From NCBI GenBank assembly GCA_041392475.1, contig JAWKLZ010000002.1, positions 930,001-994,000 on the forward strand: a DNA stretch of 64,000 bases. Reading direction: 5' to 3'. Every line of letters starts with the position of its first letter. The first letter of the stretch is position 1. Below the pieces are notes generated by a model that worked only from the letters and a program-made list of their open reading frames with translations, was not told where the DNA came from and did not search any database. Positions 27,748 to 36,674 of this stretch are shown here, piece by piece. The stretch comes from Chitinophagales bacterium (GTDB lineage: Bacteria > Bacteroidota > Bacteroidia > Chitinophagales > UBA2359). Made by a program: the position numbers and the translations under genes.

Positions 27748-29165
27748 TTATTCAACTTCAAGAAGTTTTTCGGTAGCTTTATTAATTGCACTTTTTGTAG
27801 CCATAGTTGCCCCTCTTTCAACTAAAGTCTCTTTAGGTCCTCCAGCTATAGTCGTTAAAACCTTTACCGTGTTTTTCATGAACTCCTTACTTCTTTCCTC
27901 ACTACCTCCCATAGTTCCCATAGGTCCCTGTGGTATAAGATTCCAGTCTTCGTCCAGAGTATATGTGTTTGGCAGAATGTTATTTTCACGATTATAAGCA
28001 TAACCTTCGTGAACTCCCTCCTTGATTACAATTTTTGTTTGATTGATCATTGGAAAAATGACTGCTGATCCTACATCAACAAATGCACCTATAGTTTCAT
28101 TTGCCATTTCTTCTACAAACTGGCCTATTTGTGTTTCTCTAGCAGCACGAAAGGTTTCAACAGTTTTATCTGCTATGGTAGGAACAAGATCATTTACAAT
28201 ATAAGTTGCTGCCTCCCCTATTTTTTGGAATAAATAGGGGGGAGTTCCTGATCCCCCATTAGGACTCCTCCCATCAGGATCCACCAACCTCAAAGGATTG
28301 TTCAACACATAATTAAACGGACTCCACCCATAAAATTTCTCCGCCAACGGATCCACCGCATTCCACCTCCCAATAACAGGGTCATACCACCTCGCCCCAT
28401 AGTCATACCAATTCAGCCCCAATTCCCGATTGAACTCCTTGCCGTTGTAACGTTTGAGGTCGTGTGTGTATTGTCGGTATTCGATGTAGGTAGGGTTGTT
28501 TTCTTCGGTATAGACATAGCCATTGGAAGCATAAGGTACGCCACCAGGTGGGTCGTAGAGTTTGGAGAGGCCTTCGATTTGTGCGCCGAAGGGGTAGTAG
28601 TGAGACTCTTGAAGCACATCGAGCAAGCCATCATTGTCGTAGTCTTTGGTGAAATAGACTCTGCCGTTGCCTAGATGATCACGTATGGTGTATTGGAAAC
28701 AAGTCTCATAAGGGGCATTTGTTGTTCCTTCACTAATTCTCCTCCACTCAATACTTCCTTCTTCGTGATAGAAACGGTGGACTCGAAATTTGGGTTCGCT
28801 GCTATTGGGTTTGGTTTCGGGATAGTGCCAACGGTAGAGGTAGTCCAATAGGTAGTCTTGTTGTTTCATCAAGGCTTCTGCTACGCACTCATTAAATGGC
28901 CCATTGTCGGGATTGAAGCCTTCGGCATAGATTCGTTTTTGGAGTTTGTTGCCGAGGGCATCGTAGGTGAGTTCGATGCGCCCATCGTCGGTAGTGATGT
29001 TTTGGGGTTGTTCCAAGAAATTGTATTGGTCAATTCCCATGCCTTTGCCCGAATCTCCTGTGAGGTTGCCATTGGAGTAGCTGTAATTTGCCACCCCATT
29101 CTTAGCATTGAAGTCATTGCCAAACTCGATATTCGGAACGGCATCGGTGACGCTTTGAAGGATAT
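27748..29165 (-). CDS. Displaced RHS core tip with short, possibly truncated toxin region
   Basis: The annotated product starts at GTG 29094 (448 aa), but RHS core similarity extends in frame to about 29165 (SVTDAVPNIEFGNDFNAKNG) with a stop codon just beyond and no better start, so the gene is 5'-truncated. Core signature RYNGKEFNRELGLNWYDYGARWYDPVIGRWN at 215-244 and DPDGR at 272-276. The variable part is only about 170 residues: helical, Ala/Glu-rich and ending ATKSAINKATEKLLEVE. This resembles the pre-toxin linker seen in other RHS proteins, with no recognisable catalytic motif. The toxin proper may have been lost, or it is of an unknown kind. Confidence 0.7.
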
Positions 29166-29230
29166 ATATGTATAGCTACATTGCTGTTATAATGAACTCA
29201 TGCTATAATAGACCTATTAGAGTTTGCACA

Positions 29231-29629
29231 CTAAAAACCATAATCCTCAATTTCTTCTTTTAAAGACTCTATCCTCTCCTTTTCAAAGTCTTCCTCTTTT
29301 GGAATTTCGTAATTATTTAGCTCTATCCATTCTAAAAAATCAGTAGGGATACTTAGGTTATAATTTTCTAAATAATAAATGTACTCTGTCGTCCAATACC
29401 ATTTTCCGTCAGTATAAGTATATGGAGTGCCAATTACTTCTTCTGTTAAAAGGCATATAAATAACGACCTAGCTTTAAACAGCCAAATGCCCGACTTAAG
29501 GTAAGCTATTATCTTTGGATGGATTTTCTCATCCTGCTCACCTTTTTTCGTCAAAACTCCATTTTCAAATATAGAGGGTAAATTGTCTCCTCTAAAATAA
29601 AATTCTTTCCAAAATCCTAATGCATTCAT
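29231..29629 (-). CDS. Acidic small protein, putative orphan immunity protein
   Basis: 132 aa, soluble, acidic, with many aromatics (GFWKEFYFRGDNLPSIFENG, GKWYWTTEYIYYLENYNL) and a charged C-terminus (EKERIESLKEEIEDYGF). No signal peptide. It sits on the same strand as the RHS tips but upstream of them, directly after ctaA, so its own toxin is missing. Size, acidity and AT-rich coding fit immunity proteins of polymorphic toxin systems. Not assigned to a family. Confidence 0.6.
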   Translation of the reverse strand: MNALGFWKEFYFRGDNLPSIFENGVLTKKGEQDEKIHPKIIAYLKSGIWLFKARSLFICLLTEEVIGTPYTYTDGKWYWTTEYIYYLENYNLSIPTDFLEWIELNNYEIPKEEDFEKERIESLKEEIEDYGF

Positions 29630-29655
29630 TTTTTATTTAAACTTTTTGATATTCA

Positions 29656-30696
29656 CTACCCTTGCTTTTCTCCCACATACTGAAACCCCAACAACAACAT
29701 CGTACTCAACAACAACAGCCCACAAGCCTGATGCGCCACACCCAAAACCACAGGAACACTGCCCAGAGAATTGAGCAAAGTGAAAATGCCAAGTAAAACT
29801 TGTGTTACCAACACAAAAGGCAAAGCCAAATTCACCTGACGGAAAAAAGGATGGTTTGCGCCCAATCGTTTGGCAAAATGTCCATAGGTGAGAATCAACA
29901 CCACCAAAAGATAGGCAATGCTGCGGTGCGTGAATTGAATCGTTGGGATGTGTTCGGTGAAATTGATCCAAAACGGCTTCATCTCAAACAGGTTGTACGG
30001 AATATATGCCCCATTCATATCGGGGAAAGTCGGATAGTGAGAAGCAGCTTTCAGTCCAGACATAAAACCCCCAAACATGATTTGCACGACCAACATAGCC
30101 ACCAATATCCATGCAAAACGCCGCATTTTAGGGTCATAGATTTTGGATTCAGGAGGGACTACCAAATCCGACACATACCACAGAATGTAGGCAAACAGAA
30201 AAATTGCCAAGAGCAGGTGTGCCGTCAAGCGGTAATGACTCACCTCTGGCCTATCCACCAGTCCACTTTTCACCATGAACCAGCCCAACAAACCCTGTGC
30301 AATGTACAGCACCAATAGCAGCGAAAACCGAGCAATGTGTTTTTTGTCCAGTTTCTTCTTCCACAAAAAATACATGAAAATGCCGAACAAAAACACAAAA
30401 CCCCATCTGCCCCAAACCCGATGCAGCCATTCCCAAAAGAAAATATTTTTGAACTCCGAAAGGCTCATTCCTTTGTTAATTTCCTTGTATTCAGGAGTTT
30501 GTTGGTAATTCTCAAATTCCATTTCCCATGCCTCTTGCGTCAAAGGCGGAATGCTGCCCGTCACCACCTTCCAATCGGTCATCGAAAGGCCCGATTCGGT
30601 CAACCTTGTAATCCCTCCAACGATTACCTGAAAATAAATAATCACCAAAGACACCACGAGTAATTTCACCAAAAGGTTTTTATCTGTTGTGTTCAT
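29656..30696 (-). CDS. ctaA: Heme A synthase (COX15/CtaA)
   Basis: Oxidises the C8 methyl of heme O to a formyl group, giving heme A for cytochrome c oxidase; integral membrane. The 346 aa protein opens with VIYFQVIVGGITRLTESGLSMTDWKVVTGSIPPL, the signature of the family. It contains conserved heme ligands in FFWEWLHRVWGR, SHYRLTAHLLLA and FTHRSIAYLLV, and ends with HQACGLLLLSTMLLL. Eight helices are expected and visible. This is the two-domain type 2 (COX15-like) form. It borders the RHS island. Confidence 0.94.
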   Translation of the reverse strand: MNTTDKNLLVKLLVVSLVIIYFQVIVGGITRLTESGLSMTDWKVVTGSIPPLTQEAWEMEFENYQQTPEYKEINKGMSLSEFKNIFFWEWLHRVWGRWGFVFLFGIFMYFLWKKKLDKKHIARFSLLLVLYIAQGLLGWFMVKSGLVDRPEVSHYRLTAHLLLAIFLFAYILWYVSDLVVPPESKIYDPKMRRFAWILVAMLVVQIMFGGFMSGLKAASHYPTFPDMNGAYIPYNLFEMKPFWINFTEHIPTIQFTHRSIAYLLVVLILTYGHFAKRLGANHPFFRQVNLALPFVLVTQVLLGIFTLLNSLGSVPVVLGVAHQACGLLLLSTMLLLGFQYVGEKQG

Positions 30697-30735
30697 TCTA
30701 TTGAATATTTAAAATATTGGATTGCTGCTTTTCTG

Positions 30736-30743
30736 CAAAGGTA
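30736..30743 (-). promoter_or_regulatory. Candidate -7 box of ctaA
   Basis: Minus-strand TACCTTTG, an exact match to TAnnTTTG, 40 bp before the ctaA start codon and just after the terminator of the upstream gene. Confidence 0.5.
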
Positions 30744-30784
30744 CAACACAAAACAAGGAAGGCGGTTGAAGGAAAGGAAAAGAA

Positions 30785-30830
30785 AAAAGGTCAGCGTTGA
30801 AATAATTTCAATGCTGACCTTTTCATTTTT
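30785..30830 (-). terminator. Intrinsic terminator of the YugP-like gene
   Basis: AGGTCAGCGTTGAAAT pairs with ATTTCAATGCTGACCT (one G-T pair) around a very short loop. On the minus strand the stem is followed by a T-rich run. It lies about 100 bp beyond the stop of the YugP-like gene and before the ctaA promoter. Confidence 0.85.
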
Positions 30831-30927
30831 GTCACCGCAAAAAAAACAAGCTTATTTTTTGCACAAAAAACTGACAATTAATAGTTTTGAAAACCAATCA
30901 CCAGTCACTAATTTACCAATCACTATA

Positions 30928-31614
30928 TTAATCTCTTGCATTCATAAAAATCATAATGAAATACAACAACTGTCCCAAAGAAGCAAGTGCTGCAACAAAG
31001 TAAGTCATAGCAGCCCACCACAAAGCATTCTTAGCTTTTTCGTGCTGCATACTTGTAGCGACTCCCGAACTGTTGAGCCACGCCAATGCACGGTTACTTG
31101 CGTCAAATTCAACAGGTAAGGTGACAATGCTGAACAAAGTAGTGAAAGCGAACATCATTATACCAATAAGCAACAGCCAAGATTGCCCCATTGACATCAA
31201 AAAAATACCCGCCAACAACACCCATTGCATCCAGTTGGCACTAATCTGTACTATGGGTACCAATTGTGACCTTAAGGTAAGCCAAGTATAAGAATGAGCG
31301 TGCTGAACGGCGTGTCCACATTCATGCGCTGCAACGGCTGCTGCAGCTACATTGCGTTGATGGTAAACCACTTCGCTGAGATTCACCGTTTTATTTGCAG
31401 GATTGTAGTGATCGGTCAACTGACCACCCACCGAAATCACTTGCACATCGTAAATGCCATTGTCTTGCAGCATTTTTTCGGCTACTTCCTTTCCACTCAT
31501 TGCCATAGGAATTTCCGAATATTCCTTAAAACGCCTTTTGAGCATACTGCCAACAAACATACTTGCCCCCATTGCAATGAAGGTGATAAGCATATAAATC
31601 GGATCAAATACCAT
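30928..31614 (-). CDS. YugP-like neutral zinc metallopeptidase, membrane-bound
   Basis: 228 aa integral membrane protein. An N-terminal helix (YMLITFIAMGASMFVGSMLKRRF) is followed by the conserved block SGKEVAEKMLQDNGIYDV, then NLSEVVYHQRNVAAAAVAAHECGHAVQHAHSYTW with the HExxH-type zinc site HECGH. Two further helices follow, then FSIVTLPVEFDASNRALAWL, a signature of the family known as YugP/neutral zinc metallopeptidase (DUF-type, M48-like). The substrate is unknown. It stands alone with its own terminator. Confidence 0.88.
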   Translation of the reverse strand: MVFDPIYMLITFIAMGASMFVGSMLKRRFKEYSEIPMAMSGKEVAEKMLQDNGIYDVQVISVGGQLTDHYNPANKTVNLSEVVYHQRNVAAAAVAAHECGHAVQHAHSYTWLTLRSQLVPIVQISANWMQWVLLAGIFLMSMGQSWLLLIGIMMFAFTTLFSIVTLPVEFDASNRALAWLNSSGVATSMQHEKAKNALWWAAMTYFVAALASLGQLLYFIMIFMNARD

Positions 31615-31786
31615 ATTATTTTGAAATTTAGTTGAAGTTTAAAAAAATAGTTGAATTCTACCTCTTTCAACACAAAATTTCTGCAATTTGTTCCCTTGCC
31701 TATTTTTTAATGTAAACCAACGGAATAGACTCTATTTTGTGCAAAAATGGAGCAGAATCTTCAACAAATTTTTGACTCATCTTTGC

Positions 31787-32938
31787 TTACATCGTCACCC
31801 ACTTCTGCTCACTTTTACTCGATTCGACTACTTTTTCGATAAACAACATTCCCCTCACTCCATCTTTGACCGTTGGAAAATCTTGGTACAATTCATCGGG
31901 CGTTTCCCCCTTCAATCTCGCCTGAATACACTTTGCAACATTGCGGTAAATATTGGCGAAAGCTTCCAAATAACCTTCGGGATGTCCTGCGGGAATGCGG
32001 GTATGCGCTGCCGATGCAGCCGAAACATAACCATTACCTGTTTTGAAAACTTGCTTTGGGGCATCCAACCATTTCACTGTCAGCGTATTTGGTTCAGATT
32101 GCAGCCACTCCAGACCGCCTTTTTCGCCATAAACCCGAATCTTCAATTCGTTTTCCTCTCCCGCTGCAATTTGACTCGCAAAAATAATTCCCTTTGCGCC
32201 ATTGTCGAATCGAACCAATACATTGCCGTCATCATCCAACAGCCTTCCTTCTACAAAAATGCTCAAATCAGCGCACAATTCGGTGATTTGCAGCCCAGTG
32301 ATATACTCCGCCAAGTTTTCAGCATGACTACCAATATCTCCAAAACAACCACTTGCTCCCGAACGAGTAGGATCTGTTCGCCAAGCAGCTTGTTTTTGGT
32401 CACTTCCTTCTAGAAAGGTACTCAACCAACCCTGTGGATATTCTGCCACCACTTTTCGGATTTTTCCAAGCGCACCACTTTTCACCAATTCCCTCGCTTG
32501 TTTCACCATCGGATAGCCCGTATAGTTGTGGGTCAAGGCAAAAATAAGGCCTGTCTCACCCACCAACCTCTCCAAATCTCTCGCTTCTTCCAAGTTGAAC
32601 GCCAAAGGCTTGTCGCACACCACATGAAAGCCATTTTCCAAAGCCATTTTTGCAGGAGCATAATGAACGTGATTCGGTGTGACGATAGACACAAAATCCA
32701 TTCGTTCACCTTCGGGTAGTTGCTTTTCCTTCAAAATCATCTCTTCAAAATTGGCATATACCCTGTCTGGAGATAAGTAGAATTCTTCTCCCGACTGCTT
32801 TGACTTCTCGGCACTGCTGCTAAATGCACCACAGATCAATTCTATCTGTCCATCTATTCTGGAAGCCATTCGGTGTACTTCTCCAATGAAAGCACCGATT
32901 CCGCCACCTACCATCCCCATGCGTATTTTTCGGTTCAT
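31787..32938 (-). CDS. Gfo/Idh/MocA-family NAD(P)-dependent oxidoreductase
   Basis: 383 aa soluble dehydrogenase. Rossmann start RMGMVGGGIGAFIGEVHRMA, then FVSIVTPNHVHYAPAKMALENGFHVVCDKPLA with the EKP-like catalytic motif present as DKP, and GDIGSHAENLAEYITG with the conserved His. The C-terminal alpha/beta domain covers substrate specificity, so the sugar or inositol substrate cannot be named. It stands alone between two peptidase genes, giving no pathway context. Confidence 0.9.
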   Translation of the reverse strand: MNRKIRMGMVGGGIGAFIGEVHRMASRIDGQIELICGAFSSSAEKSKQSGEEFYLSPDRVYANFEEMILKEKQLPEGERMDFVSIVTPNHVHYAPAKMALENGFHVVCDKPLAFNLEEARDLERLVGETGLIFALTHNYTGYPMVKQARELVKSGALGKIRKVVAEYPQGWLSTFLEGSDQKQAAWRTDPTRSGASGCFGDIGSHAENLAEYITGLQITELCADLSIFVEGRLLDDDGNVLVRFDNGAKGIIFASQIAAGEENELKIRVYGEKGGLEWLQSEPNTLTVKWLDAPKQVFKTGNGYVSAASAAHTRIPAGHPEGYLEAFANIYRNVAKCIQARLKGETPDELYQDFPTVKDGVRGMLFIEKVVESSKSEQKWVTM

Positions 32939-33123
32939 GTTTTTTTGTGTTAAGGTGTTAATGTCTTTTTTTGTGTTTGTTGAGCGATAGCGAAATCCCG
33001 ACTTTTCATCGGGGAGGGTTTGTGTTTTTTATTTTGTCATTCCCATGGAATCTTGTTGAAGAAAACGAAGCAATTGAATCCATAAAACAACCTTTATTAT
33101 CTTCATCCGTCCATCGTCAATCG

Positions 33124-34110
33124 TTACAAAACCAAATCTTCCATCCGTACCACTGTCAGTACGACATCTCCTACCACTTTCAATGTATTTTTGTTGATTA
33201 CCTTCATATTATCGTTGTGTGTATGCCAAAATTTACCGAATCCTTGAGGCGAATGATGGATAATGTCAATCGTTGGAATTTTGGCGAACTTGTTGATGTA
33301 GTAATGATCGTCCGTCACCCCCCCCCCATTTTTGTTAGTAAAGTAGCTGCTATACCCTTTTTGTGCAGCCACATCCCAAACCTTTTTCACCACATGAGGT
33401 GCATACTGCAAAGAGTAGTACTCTTGAAAAAAGACGGCATCACCTGCCCCCACCATGTCCAACAGTATTCCAAACTCTGCAGTATAGTTGGGTTTGTGTA
33501 AATTTTGTGCCCAATACTGTGCCCCCAAACAATAGGTATCTTCCGTTTCGCTCAATCCTTGGTCTTCTACGTCCAACAACAAAATATCCACGCCGATATT
33601 TTGTAGCGGATTCAGTGACAATTGACGGGCAATTTCTAATAGTATAGCCACGCCACTGCCTCCATCGTTTGCACCGTCAATAGGATCCTTTTGTTTCCCT
33701 TCCTCATCGTCCTGATCTGCCACAAGGCGGGTATCCCAATGCGCTGTCAACAATATTCGTTTGGAAGCCATTGGGTTGAAAGCACCAATGATGTTGTACA
33801 TTGGCACAATACCTCCAAGTGCTGCACTCACTTTACTTTCTTGAACAATTACTTCTGCACCAAAGTCTTTCAAGGTTGCTTCCAACCAATCCGCACAAGC
33901 TTTGTGGGCAGAAGAACCAGGAGTGCGAGGTCCAAAATCGACTTGTTTTTGCACAAAATGGTAGGTAGAATCTGCATTGAAGGTGACTTTGGGTAACTCC
34001 ACTTTAGCAGGAGGAGTTGTCTTTGTGGACTGCTTGGTTTCCATTTCACAGGAGGTACACCCAAAGAGTATCCATGTGAATATCCATATAGACAAGAATG
34101 TTTGTTTCAT
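33124..34110 (-). CDS. M28-family zinc peptidase lipoprotein, glutaminyl-cyclase-like
   Basis: About 328 aa from ATG 34110, chosen because it yields a lipoprotein signal (MKQTFLSIWIFTWILFGC). Motifs: FGPRTPGSSAHKACADWL, LLTAHWDTR (His ligand), DGANDGGSGVAILLEIAR (bridging Asp), LLLDVEDQG (catalytic/ligand Glu-Asp), and PTIDIIHHSPQGFGKFWHTHNDN (His ligand). This set matches the glutaminyl-peptide cyclotransferase-like branch of M28, so pyroglutamate formation at N-termini, or aminopeptidase activity, outside the cytoplasm is likely. A 10-base G run on the coding strand (33318-33327) lies within NKNGGGVTDDHYY. Confidence 0.85.
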   Translation of the reverse strand: MKQTFLSIWIFTWILFGCTSCEMETKQSTKTTPPAKVELPKVTFNADSTYHFVQKQVDFGPRTPGSSAHKACADWLEATLKDFGAEVIVQESKVSAALGGIVPMYNIIGAFNPMASKRILLTAHWDTRLVADQDDEEGKQKDPIDGANDGGSGVAILLEIARQLSLNPLQNIGVDILLLDVEDQGLSETEDTYCLGAQYWAQNLHKPNYTAEFGILLDMVGAGDAVFFQEYYSLQYAPHVVKKVWDVAAQKGYSSYFTNKNGGGVTDDHYYINKFAKIPTIDIIHHSPQGFGKFWHTHNDNMKVINKNTLKVVGDVVLTVVRMEDLVL

Positions 34111-34138
34111 ATCTGATTGATTATTTTGATATACACTT

Positions 34139-35230
34139 TCAATTTTGATTTTTATTGGCAACAGCCGCTTCTTCTTCCGTCACTGCAATGGTTTTCTTGG
34201 TGATACGTACGACTTCTTTTGCATCTGTCAAATATTGAGCGTGTTTTTCAATACTGGGTTTTGCTTTTGCGAACTTCACCAAATCCGCTGTTTGCAGCAT
34301 TTCCTTCAATTTTTTCCAAAGTTCTGTATCAAAATCCTTTTGCTGCAAATCTTGCAATATTTCCTCAGTAGTAGACTCCAAAGCCAAAATAGAATAACGT
34401 CCTTCAAGGTATTCTCGGACAATATTGGTCAATTCGCTATAATATTTTTTCACCTCACCTTGTTGCCAGTATTTAGCATCTTCCAAGCCTCGAAGTTTTT
34501 CGATGGCGATTTCGTGGGCAGGTCTTGGAGGCGGAATGTAGGCTGTTGCAGTTGCTAATTTTTGTTTGCGTTTTCGCCACCAATAAAACAAACCTCCTAA
34601 AATCAACAACAAAACCAGTCCCATCAATACATAAGGCACCGCATCTTGCCAAGTGAAAGGCATTTCTTTGATGTCTTTGATGTCACGAATTTCTGCACCT
34701 GCTACTGCTGCGCTATCCTGTGGGTTTGGTGTAGGCAGTGCATTTTCGAGAGGTGATTTCACAAAGAAAGTAAGTGCCTCCGTAGTTACCTTTGAATTAC
34801 TGTTTTTTTGGACATTCTTGTAGTAAAAGCTAAGAGCAGGAATTACATATTGACCTGTATCCCAAGCCTGTACCATAATAACCTGTAATTTCCGAATCAA
34901 GCCATTTTCTAGTCGAGTGCTATCAATATCAGCTATTTCTGCTATCTCTACTTGCTCATTGTCCAGCTTCAATAGTGGAAATTGTACATCTACTTCAGAA
35001 GCATATTCTGCCACCAATTGAAGTTTAACCTGTTCACCGACCTCTATTTCGTAGCGGTCAAGACTTGCGGTTATTTTTGGAGTTTGCGCCGATATTGCAT
35101 TGGAGAAACATAGAATGCATATTACAGCTAAAGGTAAGTATTTCAAATAATTATAAGAATTGAAGTATGCAATCAACTTGCTAACCCAGTCCCAGCCCCT
35201 CCCAAGAGGGGAGTTTACGACTTGTTCCAT
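34139..35230 (-). CDS. BatD/DUF4381-like membrane protein
   Basis: 363 aa. A signal-like segment (YLPLAVICILCFSNAISAQ) is followed by an Ig-like domain (ITASLDRYEIEVGEQVKLQL) typical of BatD proteins, then one membrane helix (VPYVLMGLVLLLILGGLFYWW). The cytoplasmic helical tail (PPRPAHEIAIEKLRGLE, KYYSELTNIVREYLEGRY) resembles DUF4381. Such proteins usually sit with MoxR/BatA/BatB genes, none of which is here. The first 28 residues (NSPLGRGWDWVSK part) are encoded by a GC-rich repeat-like stretch, so the true start may be the TTG at about 35146. It ends 29 bp before the start of the M28 gene. Confidence 0.7.
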   Translation of the reverse strand: MEQVVNSPLGRGWDWVSKLIAYFNSYNYLKYLPLAVICILCFSNAISAQTPKITASLDRYEIEVGEQVKLQLVAEYASEVDVQFPLLKLDNEQVEIAEIADIDSTRLENGLIRKLQVIMVQAWDTGQYVIPALSFYYKNVQKNSNSKVTTEALTFFVKSPLENALPTPNPQDSAAVAGAEIRDIKDIKEMPFTWQDAVPYVLMGLVLLLILGGLFYWWRKRKQKLATATAYIPPPRPAHEIAIEKLRGLEDAKYWQQGEVKKYYSELTNIVREYLEGRYSILALESTTEEILQDLQQKDFDTELWKKLKEMLQTADLVKFAKAKPSIEKHAQYLTDAKEVVRITKKTIAVTEEEAAVANKNQN

Positions 35231-35285
35231 AGTTTCAATTTCTTCATTTTTAATATAAACGGTAGAGATGCGAAAATACAGTTTT

Positions 35286-36674
35286 TTACCTCAAATACAT
35301 CAATCTTTCGGAGTCCAATTTGATTAGGACAAACAATAAGAGGGTAAAACCAATTAGCGAGGAACCTCCATAGCTGATAAAAGGCAGAGGTATCCCAATG
35401 ACAGGTACCAAGCCGAGGGTCATGCCGATATTAACCAGAAAATGGAAGAACACAATGGATGCAACCCCATAAGCATACACTCTCGTCAGTTTCGATTTTT
35501 GCCGTTCTGCAATGGCAATCAAGCGTAAGAGCAAGAAGATGAACAAACCAATCAGCACCACACTGCCCATAAAACCAAACTCTTCGCCAATGGTACAAAA
35601 AATGAAGTCGGTACTTAGTTCAGGTACAAATTTACCTTTGTTTTGTGTTCCCTGCAAAAAACCCTTGCCCCACAAACCACCTGATCCAATGGCGATTTTG
35701 GACTGATTGAGGTTGTAGCCCACTCCTCGGTTGTCTTCAATAGTTCCCAATATAACACCAATACGATTTTGCTGGTGCGGCTTCAAAAAATTGTTGAAGG
35801 CATAATCTACTCCTTTCACATAAATTGAGCAGCAAAACAGAAATGTTACCATGATGTAAACCAACCGTTTGGTAGCCATTGAAATCAATAAAAATACAAT
35901 CAGTCCAACAAATAGCAGAATCAGGAACAACTGTGACTCTACATAATAAGCTGCGGCAAAGAGCAAGGAAACAGGAATAATGTAGCGAAGGAGTATTGAA
36001 ATGTTAAAGCCTCTTTGGTAAATAAGTCCCACAAACAATAAGATGGCCAAAGCCCCTGCCACTACTTCAAAAGGTTGTAATAAACTGAGAATGAATAATA
36101 TTATTGCCAAAACGCCTAAAAGTAAGTAACCTCCCGATAGCCCTTCTCTATACATCACCAAGACCAATGAAGCATATACTACGGCTGAACCTGCATCTCC
36201 TTGCAGTAAAATCAACAACACAGGGGCCAATAAAATCGCCCAAGCATTCATTTGTTGTTGTTTGTCTTTCAGGCTAATATTCAATGTACTTAAATATTTG
36301 GCGAGTGCAAGACAAGTAGCAAACTTGGCAATTTCGGAGGGCTGAAAGTTGAAGAATCCAAGTTTGAACCAAGAACGAGAACCTGATATTTCGGAACCTA
36401 AAAACAGCACTAATAGCAAGAGAAACAGCGAAAAGGCATAGATAAAATAGGCAAAAGCGGTATAAAATCGGGTATCCAATATTTGAATGACCAATGCCAA
36501 AATCAAACAGACTGCAATGGCTAAAAATTGCCGTCCATATCGCTGCTCCAAAGAGAACATACTGCTGTGGTCGGGATTGTAGTCAGCGGTATAGATGGCC
36601 AACCAACCGATGCCTACTAACAGCAAGTAATTGATAACCAACAACCAATCTATGCTTGTTTTTTTTGTACTCAC
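35286..36674 (-). CDS. rodA: Rod shape-determining protein RodA (SEDS peptidoglycan polymerase)
   Basis: SEDS-family glycosyltransferase that polymerises peptidoglycan strands during cell elongation, 462 aa, about ten helices. Motifs include FFNFQPSEIAKFATCLALAKYLS, LLQGDAGSAVVYASLVLVMY, a long loop with QQNRIGVILGTIEDNRGVGYNLNQSKIAIGSGGLWGKG, and GLVPVIGIPLPFISYGGSSLIGFTLLLFVL. Its ATG overlaps the end of mrdA by 4 bp. Last gene of the mre operon. Confidence 0.95.
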   Translation of the reverse strand: MSTKKTSIDWLLVINYLLLVGIGWLAIYTADYNPDHSSMFSLEQRYGRQFLAIAVCLILALVIQILDTRFYTAFAYFIYAFSLFLLLLVLFLGSEISGSRSWFKLGFFNFQPSEIAKFATCLALAKYLSTLNISLKDKQQQMNAWAILLAPVLLILLQGDAGSAVVYASLVLVMYREGLSGGYLLLGVLAIILFILSLLQPFEVVAGALAILLFVGLIYQRGFNISILLRYIIPVSLLFAAAYYVESQLFLILLFVGLIVFLLISMATKRLVYIMVTFLFCCSIYVKGVDYAFNNFLKPHQQNRIGVILGTIEDNRGVGYNLNQSKIAIGSGGLWGKGFLQGTQNKGKFVPELSTDFIFCTIGEEFGFMGSVVLIGLFIFLLLRLIAIAERQKSKLTRVYAYGVASIVFFHFLVNIGMTLGLVPVIGIPLPFISYGGSSLIGFTLLLFVLIKLDSERLMYLR

